From positions 36,613,000-36,676,999 of the forward strand of contig OY282607.1 in NCBI GenBank assembly GCA_958298945.1: a stretch of DNA of 64,000 bases, given 5' to 3'. The notes beneath the pieces were generated by a model, which saw only the letters and a program-made list of their open reading frames with translations, was not told the origin of the DNA and did no database searches. Position 1 is the first letter of the stretch, and each line of letters begins with the position of its first letter. The translations under genes were made by a program, and so were the position numbers. Below, in pieces: positions 33,341 to 45,900 of the stretch. The stretch is from Atherix ibis. Lineage: Eukaryota; Arthropoda; Insecta; Diptera; Athericidae.

Positions 33341-35597
33341 CAACAAAAAATTAGTCTCATTACTTTTCTATCAAACCTCGCAAAAAAGGCAGTATTTTCT
33401 TTATAAAATCAAAAATATATTAGGCGACCAAATTGCGGAAAAAGATATTTTCCCAATTTTTTCTTAACTTTTAAATATTTATTTACGATTGTAAGGAGTA
33501 ACTAATGATCAATTTGAAGCTTTTTCTATAAATAAATAACATTTTAGAAGATTGAAAATATAACAACAAGAAAATTAATGAAACTATTAGGCAAACCATG
33601 AAAAATTTACAAACTTTTTCAAACAATTTAATTTTTTTTTAATAAGTCAAATGCAAGTTTTTTTGTAAAAATAGGAAGAAAAATTTTCGTAATTTATTAC
33701 TACTTTTAATGGAAAGTTAGATAATCTAACGCTCGATTGATTAAATATATTGCAATAAAACCAGCTTTTGGAAGAGAAATTTTCCGGATGAAATTAATGA
33801 ACAATTCGTCTAATTGAATTAATAAAATGTTCTATTAACTAAGTTAAAGACAGTAGCTTAGCAATCAATAAACAAAGTAAAGTTGAAAATTTCATCTAAA
33901 TTATCAAAAGTTCTTTCATAAAAATTCTGTCGGAATATACTAAAAAAAATTTAAAAACAAATATAAAAATATGAATTGAATATAATACATATATCTGTTC
34001 AATTAACCATTTATAGGAACCATTTAGTATCATTTTTTTTAGAAAAGAAAACGACAAATCTAATAATTAAATTAAATAGAAAATACGTAAAGCTGAGAAA
34101 AAGGACTGCGACAAGGAAAAAATAAATACGGAATTACGAAGAGTAATAAGTCAAAACTTAAAATCAATTCTGAATGCTTTACGATTCTATTATATGAAAT
34201 TGAAGCTTTTTATTTCGATTTTCCTTTTCTTGTTAAGATAATAATCCGATTATTTCGGTAATTTAATAAGAAATCGAATAAACTTATCTGCGCAATAAAG
34301 AACACAATTTTCTGTTAGATATTTGCTAAGTCAAATGGAGCCAAAATATAAAAAAAAAATATATTTTAAATTTCCTTTTTAAATATTTCCATTTATAATG
34401 TCATCTAGCTGTATTATTACTATATTTATAGAACTGTCTTCATCGTACTAAATACATTCACAATTCACTTTCTATCTAACTATATAGATACTGTTCACGT
34501 ACGAGTATATTAAATAAATTTTGATGTATTTTTTTTCCATTTTGCTGATTCAATTTTTTCTACTTAATTTGAAATTTTGAAGTAAAATTCAATTTTTTGT
34601 TTTTCTTATTTTTTACTCATTGGATATAAAAATATTTTGTAAAATAAAAAGGGAGAAGTTTTTTTCATCAATAAAAAGGTAGAATGAATAAATCAATCAA
34701 AAATTATTTCTTAATTGATTTGTTTGAGTTTTTCGTCCAACACTAAATGGCAAACAATATGATTTTAAGTAATCAAAAAAGTTCATTGAAAAATTGTGTA
34801 AGGTCAAATTGATTAAATGTTAAATTAATCTTAGATAAATTTTATTCCTTAAAAACAATTAAATTTTCAAAATGGAATTTAATTGTTAAGAAGTGACTTT
34901 TGACAGAATAATTGTTTTGGTTAAAATTTATAGGCACATTCTTAAAGTAAATATAAGCTCTCCAAAATAATAGATAAAAATATTCGACTCGAAATTTCGA
35001 AAAACTATTTACCGCAAAAAGTTTACGAGTGCCATCTATTGGTAAACACTAGAAAATAGAATGTTTTTAAACTCAGCAATCGTGTTTTCAATTCCAACTA
35101 ATAGCATATTCAGAGTGCCTATTAATTATCGTAAAATGGCCTGAGTTATCGTGGCACTAAGAACAGAAATTCCACTTAAAAATTTTACTAAAAATAACTT
35201 AAAAAATTATTTTATTTAAATTATTATTAATAAAATAGTATTTTAAAAATGAAGATTTTACGAAAGCTTCAAAGAGATTTAATTATAAAAACTAAGAAAT
35301 CAAAGTAAAACGTTTCATTGCGTTCCCCAATTCTAAAAATGTGATAACAAATGCTTAAAAGTCCAAGGAAAATAACACAAAAAATAGGTGGAAGAGGAGT
35401 TAAAATTTTTAATTACAATGCACCTAAAAAGTTACCATGATCTAAATTTAAGTACAAGTACAATTCGTAGATGTCTAATAGATAATAATTTAAAGATAAA
35501 AAAGCCAAAGAAAATGCCTTTATTATTCTTTTTATATTTAAAGTAATTAAAGTTCACTTTTATTTGTTTTCGCATTAAGGTTTGAGGTTTATAGTTT
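33341..35597. other. AT-rich sequence
   Basis: No gene or clear repeat is seen. Confidence 0.6.
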
Positions 35598-35850
35598 ACT
35601 AGCTGATCAGTACCCGACGTTGCCCGGGTCCCTTTTTGTTTCGAACTTGGGGATATATCAACCTAGGATTTAGTATCCACCTAGAAAAGTATATTAACCT
35701 AGATTTACATACTATATAGTTTTGCAGCTCCAAGTATTTCGAAATTGATACTGAGACTTTGAATTAAAAGAAATTCACTTTCAATTTCAAAACTTGCGAT
35801 TTGCTAATGAACATTTTTCGGCACTTCGCGGCTTTTTATACAATTTTTTA

Positions 35851-36213
35851 AAATATTCGAATTTTCTAGAGTTTTCTTAAACTTTCAAGAAGTTTCCAGA
35901 ATTTCATGAAGCATTTTAGAAGACTTAAATATATTCGAATTTTCCAGAGTTTCCTTAAATTTTCTAGAAGTTTCCAGACTTTCAAGAAGCATTCTAGAAG
36001 ATTTTCATATTTTCGAATTTTCCTGTGTTTACTTAAATTTTCTAGAAGTTTCTGGACTCTCATTAAACATTTAAGACGATGTTCATATTTTCCAATTTTC
36101 CAGAGTTTCCTTAAATTTTGTAGAAGTTTATGGACTCTCATTAAACATTTAAGAAGATTTTCATATTTTCCAATTTTCCAGAGTTTCCTTAAATTTTCTA
36201 GAAGTTCATTTTC
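35851..36213 (+). repeat. 78-bp minisatellite, about 4.6 units, with HSE motifs
   Basis: Units start TTCGAATTTTC or TTCCAATTTTC, and four consecutive starts are spaced by 78 bp. As 78 is a multiple of three, both strands stay open across the units. Each unit has a TTC/GAA alternating motif: a perfect four-box heat-shock element in unit 1 (35884-35901) and three boxes plus one imperfect box in units 2 (35962-35979) and 3 (36040-36057). It is degraded in units 4 and 5. Confidence 0.85.
35884..35901. promoter_or_regulatory. Candidate heat-shock element
   Basis: TTCaaGAAgtTTCcaGAA is four inverted pentamers at exact 5-bp spacing, which is the consensus bound by heat-shock factor trimers. Binding is inferred from the motif only. 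Confidence 0.5.
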
Positions 36214-36566
36214 ATTTCTGAAGTACCAGGCATTCATAAAAAAGTCAGAAAATCAGAAACAAAATCATCACGTACCCAGCGCTTACTTCCACAGCCTTAG
36301 ATCCAGCCATTTGTTTACTCACCATGACACATTTCTAATACTTATACTACTCTACTCTTCTAAGGCTATCACGACACGGGCACGACACGGTCTCAGAATG
36401 AGGAATAAGGTGAGGGGTGAGGAGAAAAGACAGCGTAGAAAAGAGAACACGGTTTTGCATTTTGTATGAGCGCCTGGTATTTCAGAAAAGTATTGTAGTG
36501 ACGCAGAGAAGAATTGTGGACAAACGAACGAACGAACATACATATTTTGACTTTTATATATTAGAT

Positions 36567-36960
36567 TATTAGGTAATGCACAGTCGTGTTTTGTGGAATA
36601 TTATTGCCATTTAAGGTTATGTTAGGAGAAAATTCTGAAAAATATTGGTAGCTGTGAACAAAAATTTATGATGCAAGGAACGCTGTATCATCAGAATATG
36701 TTACGGCTAGAATACCTTTGTTGTACATGGGAGCAAGTTTTATAAATGATTGGACCTAGGATAGTTCCCTGAGAGACACCAGCAAAGATAAGATAATTGT
36801 CATAATATTCTATATTTTCGGCTACCTGGAAATATCGGTCTGGGTAGATTCCAAAGTAATGCAGCATGGCATATATGGTCGAAAGCGGGCGAAATGTTAA
36901 GATAGTTTTTTAAAAAATATCAAGAATTTAAAAGAATTTGCTTGGTCTAAAACAAAATGA
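36567..36960 (-). pseudogene. Jockey-like RT fragment
   Basis: The minus strand reads ISPAFDHICHAALLWNLPRP (motif A region), FAGVSQGTILGPIIYK (motif B), ILAVTYSDDTAFLAS (motif C, YADD changed to YSDD), then PNITLNGNNIPQNTTVHYL. The order is right for Jockey-type RT, with frame slips between pieces. About 60 bp of it (36789-36850) are repeated at 37507-37567. Confidence 0.72.
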
Positions 36961-37398
36961 GGGCATATGACATCAAAATAAGTTTAATCAGATTACATTC
37001 TAATAACGAGGCACTCAGAAGTCCAAAAAGATATTTTAGAGAACATGCTGCTAAAATAATGTTCCTTTTATGATTATTCCAGTATGACAATGATCTTAAA
37101 TCAGAACCAAAAACATAGTTTCAACAAAATAACTTAGCAGCCAGCTTCATTAGTAAAAGTATTAATATTTTATGCTATTGTAGGCCTTATTATTCTGTTG
37201 TTTTTATATCTACTATATAGCATATCAAATAGTTATAATAACATAAATTGTGTGGTTATCCCAACAAAAATTTTCTTTTCATCGGAAAATATGACCGCTT
37301 TCTAGTCTGTTGAGTAACACAAATTTGCGTTGTGATATTTTTAAAAAGAGTTTGTTTTTTTAAAGTGCAGCCATTTTAAAGTGTGGCTTTTTTCAGTC

Positions 37399-37567
37399 CT
37401 CTCATTTTGTGTTGACGGTAATTTTCTGGATGTTGCATTATAGCTTTTAATTCTCTCATTTTGTGTTGACGGTAATTTTCTGGATGTTACTACATTATAG
37501 CTTTTAAAATAGGGGATAATTGTCATAATACTCTATATTTTCAGCTACTTGAAAATATCGATCTGGG
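37399..37567. repeat. Tandem 54-57 bp duplication and a second RT scrap
   Basis: CTCTCATTTTGTGTTGACGG and its following bases occur at 37399-37452 and again at 37453-37509, the second with a 3-bp insertion. Next to it, 37507-37567 repeats the RT sequence of 36789-36850 in the same orientation with several mismatches. Confidence 0.75.
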
Positions 37568-39974
37568 AGATAGCGTTCTCTTAAAATAAAAATACCTGAA
37601 TTTAACCAATTTCTTCACATAAAAATAATATTAATTCTAACATAATATCTGTTGAGGAATAACTAATAGCCCCCAAACAGCAACTACATAGTCATCGGCA
37701 GCTACGCATTTATCAACAAGCAAATTATGATTCAAAATAGAAAAATATTTGTAATTTAATTGATCAGTCCTATCAGTCATAGACCAATTCCAACTTTAAC
37801 TATAACAAATTAGTTTCATTTTGATAAGTCCATATTGGGCTTGCTCTATTTTCTTATTAAAAATTTATTTTTGAAATAATTGCACAAAAAAAAATTTAAA
37901 GAACTGATTTTTTGCAATCCGAATATGAATAATTATTAAAAACGGAAAAATATTATTATTTTAATACACCAAATATTTTTTACTAAGTTTTGAGTCTTAT
38001 CATTTTGCTTCCGGATTTTTGCATTTATAAAAAAATACCTTCTATATAAATTAATTAACTTACCTTTTTAGGGATTTTAGTTAAAAAAAAAATTCGTTAA
38101 AAACTTTTCCATTAAAATATTTTCAAAATTAAAGTAAAACTTGACAAAAAAAAATATACACTTTCGTTGATAATAATAAAATTTTGTTTCAAAATAAACA
38201 AATTAATCTTTATTAGGCAAATAGGCTTCAATTATTTTGAGAAAAATATTTTGATCGTAATTTATGCAAATTTTTCGGAAAATAACACGTACTTGATGAT
38301 AGATTGTATTTTAATATTGAAAATGAATAGTTTTTACAAAATAATTCTTCGCAAAGTTTTTCCATTTAATTCCCAACAGATGTCATCAATTTTTATAATA
38401 ATACGAGTATTTTCCAATTTATTTCTATTTATCTAAAGATATTCAAGCAATTTAAAAGGTAATCATTCAATAATTTAGAGGAGACGTCTTATTACTACCT
38501 ATACTTTTCAAAGAAGCTCTCTTGTTTTAGTAGATTTTTTTTTAACGATTCATTCTATTATCAATAAAGAATAGTTCAATGAATCTGATTGAGTTAAAGT
38601 TTTATAAGAATTTAGATTTCAGCCAAGTTAAATGCAAAATTTTTTGATAATGAACCTGAAATAATGTCAAAGAATCTGAAAATTGTTCTGCTTTCGATAA
38701 CTGCGATTATCCATTCGCATTGAATTCTTTCCCACAAACAATCATCATTTGTGTGGTTTCAAAACTCATAATTTTCTATTATATTCAGGTTGATATCCGA
38801 AGATTCCCAAATTGCAACTGTGAACTCGATTATAATATAAAGAATTCTCTATAAACATACTAAGCAAAGAAAAGGAAAAACCCCATCCCCTAATTTGTAT
38901 CATTAAGTATAAGGTTTGGTCATTAGATATTCTCCGATAGGAAAGCAAAAATCCTGCAACCTCGTTTATTATGAGTATAATCTTTAAGATAAAAGTAAAA
39001 ATATGTATTCACTTTGAAATAGAAATTTATTTTATATTTAATGTTAGGAATTGATGATCATTTAATGTTCACTTAAAATGCAATATTTTTTTCTTTTATC
39101 AACTTAGACAAATAAACCCTAATTGTAGGTTTATCTAATAACATTAAACAAACAAATTGCTTTTATCTATAAGAATTTTATTACGTTATTCTTAACGTGT
39201 AAGAAAAAAAAAATTAGTAACTAAAATAGAGACTGATTCCTCGATTTTTAAAAAAAAAATTTAAAAAGGTAAAAATTTTAACAACAAAAAACATTAAATA
39301 AACTAATTAGTAAAGTAAGGATAATAGAAGAAAATTCATTTACACCAGGGGAAATTTGATAAAGTAAACTTTATTAATTACGTGACTTCTGGTTGCGTTC
39401 TTCTTTTGAGAAGAAGAGAATTAAAAATAATTAAAAAGGTTTTTTTTACGATAGAGGTTTTTTTTATAAACATAACACATTAAAAATTTCTTATTCCTGT
39501 TATAATCTAAAAAAGGAAATTCCAACCCTAGTCTTACCAAAGTTTTCTTGTCTTGTTTGCAAAAACCATGTCCGGCAGCTATTTGTATGGCACGCGACCA
39601 TAACGCCTCTAAAATAACTTTTACAAAAAAAAATTCCATTCAAATCGCTTTGGGCAATCAACAAAGTTAAAGGATTCACTTAATCCTTAATTTGTTTCTA
39701 TAGGAATATTTTATGAACATTTCATATTAAATAATATTCAATACAATATTAATTAATTGGCTTCGAAAAGCTTTCACTTAATTGAATTTATTAATCGATT
39801 AAATATTTTTATTTGCATGTTTGGAACGAAAAAAAAACAAATAAGTAATTATAAAAAATTGTATGATTAAATAAAGAATGAGAATCAATTAAATGACTTA
39901 AAAAATATGAATTGTAAATTATGCTCAAATTGTCTGTTAGAAAACAAAAAAAATATTTTTTACAAGCAAGTATG
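37568..39974. other. AT-rich sequence
   Basis: No gene is identified. On the minus strand, 39532-39611 is less AT-rich and bounded by splice-like signals. It is discussed as a finding. Confidence 0.55.
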
Positions 39975-39975
39975 A

Positions 39976-42900
39976 AATATAAAAATATAAAATATAAAAT
40001 ATAAAATATAAAATATAAAATATAAAATATAAAATATAAAATATAAAATATAAAATATAAAATATAAAATATAAAATATAAAATATAAAATATAAAATAT
40101 AAAATATAAAATATAAAATATAAAATATAAAATATAAAATATAAAATATAAAATATAAAATATAAAATATAAAATATAAAATATAAAATATAAAATATAA
40201 AATATAAAATATAAAATATAAAATATAAAATATAAAATATAAAATATAAAATATAAAATATAAAATATAAAATATAAAATATAAAATATAAAATATAAAA
40301 TATAAAATATAAAATATAAAATATAAAATATAAAATATAAAATATAAAATATAAAATATAAAATATAAAATATAAAATATAAAATATAAAATATAAAATA
40401 TAAAATATAAAATATAAAATATAAAATATAAAATATAAAATATAAAATATAAAATATAAAATATAAAATATAAAATATAAAATATAAAATATAAAATATA
40501 AAATATAAAATATAAAATATAAAATATAAAATATAAAATATAAAATATAAAATATAAAATATAAAATATAAAATATAAAATATAAAATATAAAATATAAA
40601 ATATAAAATATAAAATATAAAATATAAAATATAAAATATAAAATATAAAATATAAAATATAAAATATAAAATATAAAATATAAAATATAAAATATAAAAT
40701 ATAAAATATAAAATATAAAATATAAAATATAAAATATAAAATATAAAATATAAAATATAAAATATAAAATATAAAATATAAAATATAAAATATAAAATAT
40801 AAAATATAAAATATAAAATATAAAATATAAAATATAAAATATAAAATATAAAATATAAAATATAAAATATAAAATATAAAATATAAAATATAAAATATAA
40901 AATATAAAATATAAAATATAAAATATAAAATATAAAATATAAAATATAAAATATAAAATATAAAATATAAAATATAAAATATAAAATATAAAATATAAAA
41001 TATAAAATATAAAATATAAAATATAAAATATAAAATATAAAATATAAAATATAAAATATAAAATATAAAATATAAAATATAAAATATAAAATATAAAATA
41101 TAAAATATAAAATATAAAATATAAAATATAAAATATAAAATATAAAATATAAAATATAAAATATAAAATATAAAATATAAAATATAAAATATAAAATATA
41201 AAATATAAAATATAAAATATAAAATATAAAATATAAAATATAAAATATAAAATATAAAATATAAAATATAAAATATAAAATATAAAATATAAAATATAAA
41301 ATATAAAATATAAAATATAAAATATAAAATATAAAATATAAAATATAAAATATAAAATATAAAATATAAAATATAAAATATAAAATATAAAATATAAAAT
41401 ATAAAATATAAAATATAAAATATAAAATATAAAATATAAAATATAAAATATAAAATATAAAATATAAAATATAAAATATAAAATATAAAATATAAAATAT
41501 AAAATATAAAATATAAAATATAAAATATAAAATATAAAATATAAAATATAAAATATAAAATATAAAATATAAAATATAAAATATAAAATATAAAATATAA
41601 AATATAAAATATAAAATATAAAATATAAAATATAAAATATAAAATATAAAATATAAAATATAAAATATAAAATATAAAATATAAAATATAAAATATAAAA
41701 TATAAAATATAAAATATAAAATATAAAATATAAAATATAAAATATAAAATATAAAATATAAAATATAAAATATAAAATATAAAATATAAAATATAAAATA
41801 TAAAATATAAAATATAAAATATAAAATATAAAATATAAAATATAAAATATAAAATATAAAATATAAAATATAAAATATAAAATATAAAATATAAAATATA
41901 AAATATAAAATATAAAATATAAAATATAAAATATAAAATATAAAATATAAAATATAAAATATAAAATATAAAATATAAAATATAAAATATAAAATATAAA
42001 ATATAAAATATAAAATATAAAATATAAAATATAAAATATAAAATATAAAATATAAAATATAAAATATAAAATATAAAATATAAAATATAAAATATAAAAT
42101 ATAAAATATAAAATATAAAATATAAAATATAAAATATAAAATATAAAATATAAAATATAAAATATAAAATATAAAATATAAAATATAAAATATAAAATAT
42201 AAAATATAAAATATAAAATATAAAATATAAAATATAAAATATAAAATATAAAATATAAAATATAAAATATAAAATATAAAATATAAAATATAAAATATAA
42301 AATATAAAATATAAAATATAAAATATAAAATATAAAATATAAAATATAAAATATAAAATATAAAATATAAAATATAAAATATAAAATATAAAATATAAAA
42401 TATAAAATATAAAATATAAAATATAAAATATAAAATATAAAATATAAAATATAAAATATAAAATATAAAATATAAAATATAAAATATAAAATATAAAATA
42501 TAAAATATAAAATATAAAATATAAAATATAAAATATAAAATATAAAATATAAAATATAAAATATAAAATATAAAATATAAAATATAAAATATAAAATATA
42601 AAATATAAAATATAAAATATAAAATATAAAATATAAAATATAAAATATAAAATATAAAATATAAAATATAAAATATAAAATATAAAATATAAAATATAAA
42701 ATATAAAATATAAAATATAAAATATAAAATATAAAATATAAAATATAAAATATAAAATATAAAATATAAAATATAAAATATAAAATATAAAATATAAAAT
42801 ATAAAATATAAAATATAAAATATAAAATATAAAATATAAAATATAAAATATAAAATATAAAATATAAAATATAAAATATAAAATATAAAATATAAAATAT

Positions 42901-45900
42901 AAAATATAAAATATAAAATATAAAATATAAAATATAAAATATAAAATATAAAATATAAAATATAAAATATAAAATATAAAATATAAAATATAAAATATAA
43001 AATATAAAATATAAAATATAAAATATAAAATATAAAATATAAAATATAAAATATAAAATATAAAATATAAAATATAAAATATAAAATATAAAATATAAAA
43101 TATAAAATATAAAATATAAAATATAAAATATAAAATATAAAATATAAAATATAAAATATAAAATATAAAATATAAAATATAAAATATAAAATATAAAATA
43201 TAAAATATAAAATATAAAATATAAAATATAAAATATAAAATATAAAATATAAAATATAAAATATAAAATATAAAATATAAAATATAAAATATAAAATATA
43301 AAATATAAAATATAAAATATAAAATATAAAATATAAAATATAAAATATAAAATATAAAATATAAAATATAAAATATAAAATATAAAATATAAAATATAAA
43401 ATATAAAATATAAAATATAAAATATAAAATATAAAATATAAAATATAAAATATAAAATATAAAATATAAAATATAAAATATAAAATATAAAATATAAAAT
43501 ATAAAATATAAAATATAAAATATAAAATATAAAATATAAAATATAAAATATAAAATATAAAATATAAAATATAAAATATAAAATATAAAATATAAAATAT
43601 AAAATATAAAATATAAAATATAAAATATAAAATATAAAATATAAAATATAAAATATAAAATATAAAATATAAAATATAAAATATAAAATATAAAATATAA
43701 AATATAAAATATAAAATATAAAATATAAAATATAAAATATAAAATATAAAATATAAAATATAAAATATAAAATATAAAATATAAAATATAAAATATAAAA
43801 TATAAAATATAAAATATAAAATATAAAATATAAAATATAAAATATAAAATATAAAATATAAAATATAAAATATAAAATATAAAATATAAAATATAAAATA
43901 TAAAATATAAAATATAAAATATAAAATATAAAATATAAAATATAAAATATAAAATATAAAATATAAAATATAAAATATAAAATATAAAATATAAAATATA
44001 AAATATAAAATATAAAATATAAAATATAAAATATAAAATATAAAATATAAAATATAAAATATAAAATATAAAATATAAAATATAAAATATAAAATATAAA
44101 ATATAAAATATAAAATATAAAATATAAAATATAAAATATAAAATATAAAATATAAAATATAAAATATAAAATATAAAATATAAAATATAAAATATAAAAT
44201 ATAAAATATAAAATATAAAATATAAAATATAAAATATAAAATATAAAATATAAAATATAAAATATAAAATATAAAATATAAAATATAAAATATAAAATAT
44301 AAAATATAAAATATAAAATATAAAATATAAAATATAAAATATAAAATATAAAATATAAAATATAAAATATAAAATATAAAATATAAAATATAAAATATAA
44401 AATATAAAATATAAAATATAAAATATAAAATATAAAATATAAAATATAAAATATAAAATATAAAATATAAAATATAAAATATAAAATATAAAATATAAAA
44501 TATAAAATATAAAATATAAAATATAAAATATAAAATATAAAATATAAAATATAAAATATAAAATATAAAATATAAAATATAAAATATAAAATATAAAATA
44601 TAAAATATAAAATATAAAATATAAAATATAAAATATAAAATATAAAATATAAAATATAAAATATAAAATATAAAATATAAAATATAAAATATAAAATATA
44701 AAATATAAAATATAAAATATAAAATATAAAATATAAAATATAAAATATAAAATATAAAATATAAAATATAAAATATAAAATATAAAATATAAAATATAAA
44801 ATATAAAATATAAAATATAAAATATAAAATATAAAATATAAAATATAAAATATAAAATATAAAATATAAAATATAAAATATAAAATATAAAATATAAAAT
44901 ATAAAATATAAAATATAAAATATAAAATATAAAATATAAAATATAAAATATAAAATATAAAATATAAAATATAAAATATAAAATATAAAATATAAAATAT
45001 AAAATATAAAATATAAAATATAAAATATAAAATATAAAATATAAAATATAAAATATAAAATATAAAATATAAAATATAAAATATAAAATATAAAATATAA
45101 AATATAAAATATAAAATATAAAATATAAAATATAAAATATAAAATATAAAATATAAAATATAAAATATAAAATATAAAATATAAAATATAAAATATAAAA
45201 TATAAAATATAAAATATAAAATATAAAATATAAAATATAAAATATAAAATATAAAATATAAAATATAAAATATAAAATATAAAATATAAAATATAAAATA
45301 TAAAATATAAAATATAAAATATAAAATATAAAATATAAAATATAAAATATAAAATATAAAATATAAAATATAAAATATAAAATATAAAATATAAAATATA
45401 AAATATAAAATATAAAATATAAAATATAAAATATAAAATATAAAATATAAAATATAAAATATAAAATATAAAATATAAAATATAAAATATAAAATATAAA
45501 ATATAAAATATAAAATATAAAATATAAAATATAAAATATAAAATATAAAATATAAAATATAAAATATAAAATATAAAATATAAAATATAAAATATAAAAT
45601 ATAAAATATAAAATATAAAATATAAAATATAAAATATAAAATATAAAATATAAAATATAAAATATAAAATATAAAATATAAAATATAAAATATAAAATAT
45701 AAAATATAAAATATAAAATATAAAATATAAAATATAAAATATAAAATATAAAATATAAAATATAAAATATAAAATATAAAATATAAAATATAAAATATAA
45801 AATATAAAATATAAAATATAAAATATAAAATATAAAATATAAAATATAAAATATAAAATATAAAATATAAAATATAAAATATAAAATATAAAATATAAAA

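Larger units (their letters stand above)
35598..36566 (+). repeat. Interspersed repeat with internal minisatellite
   Basis: This is a discrete block between ACTAGCTGATCAGTACCCGA near 35598 and CTTTTATATATTAGATTA near 36566. Arthropod genomes contain many short interspersed elements with this kind of start (ACTAGCTGA.C, GCCCGGGT) and end (TTTTATAT.TTAGAT); I cannot name the class with certainty. It carries a 78-bp minisatellite, a region with CACGACACGG repeats near 36370 and a short (AACG)n tract near 36525. Its right edge abuts the RT fragment at 36567-36960. Open frames across it on both strands come from the 78-bp period and are not genes. Confidence 0.55.

Noticed and set aside
35906..36469. 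187-codon plus-strand frame and overlapping 123-codon minus-strand frame
   Set aside because: Both are products of the 78-bp period (26 codons) of the minisatellite.
39532..39611. A further SLO2 exon between the candidate start exon and 6348
   Set aside because: The required phase puts a stop codon in frame, and the open frame ends in a phase that does not join the 6348 exon.
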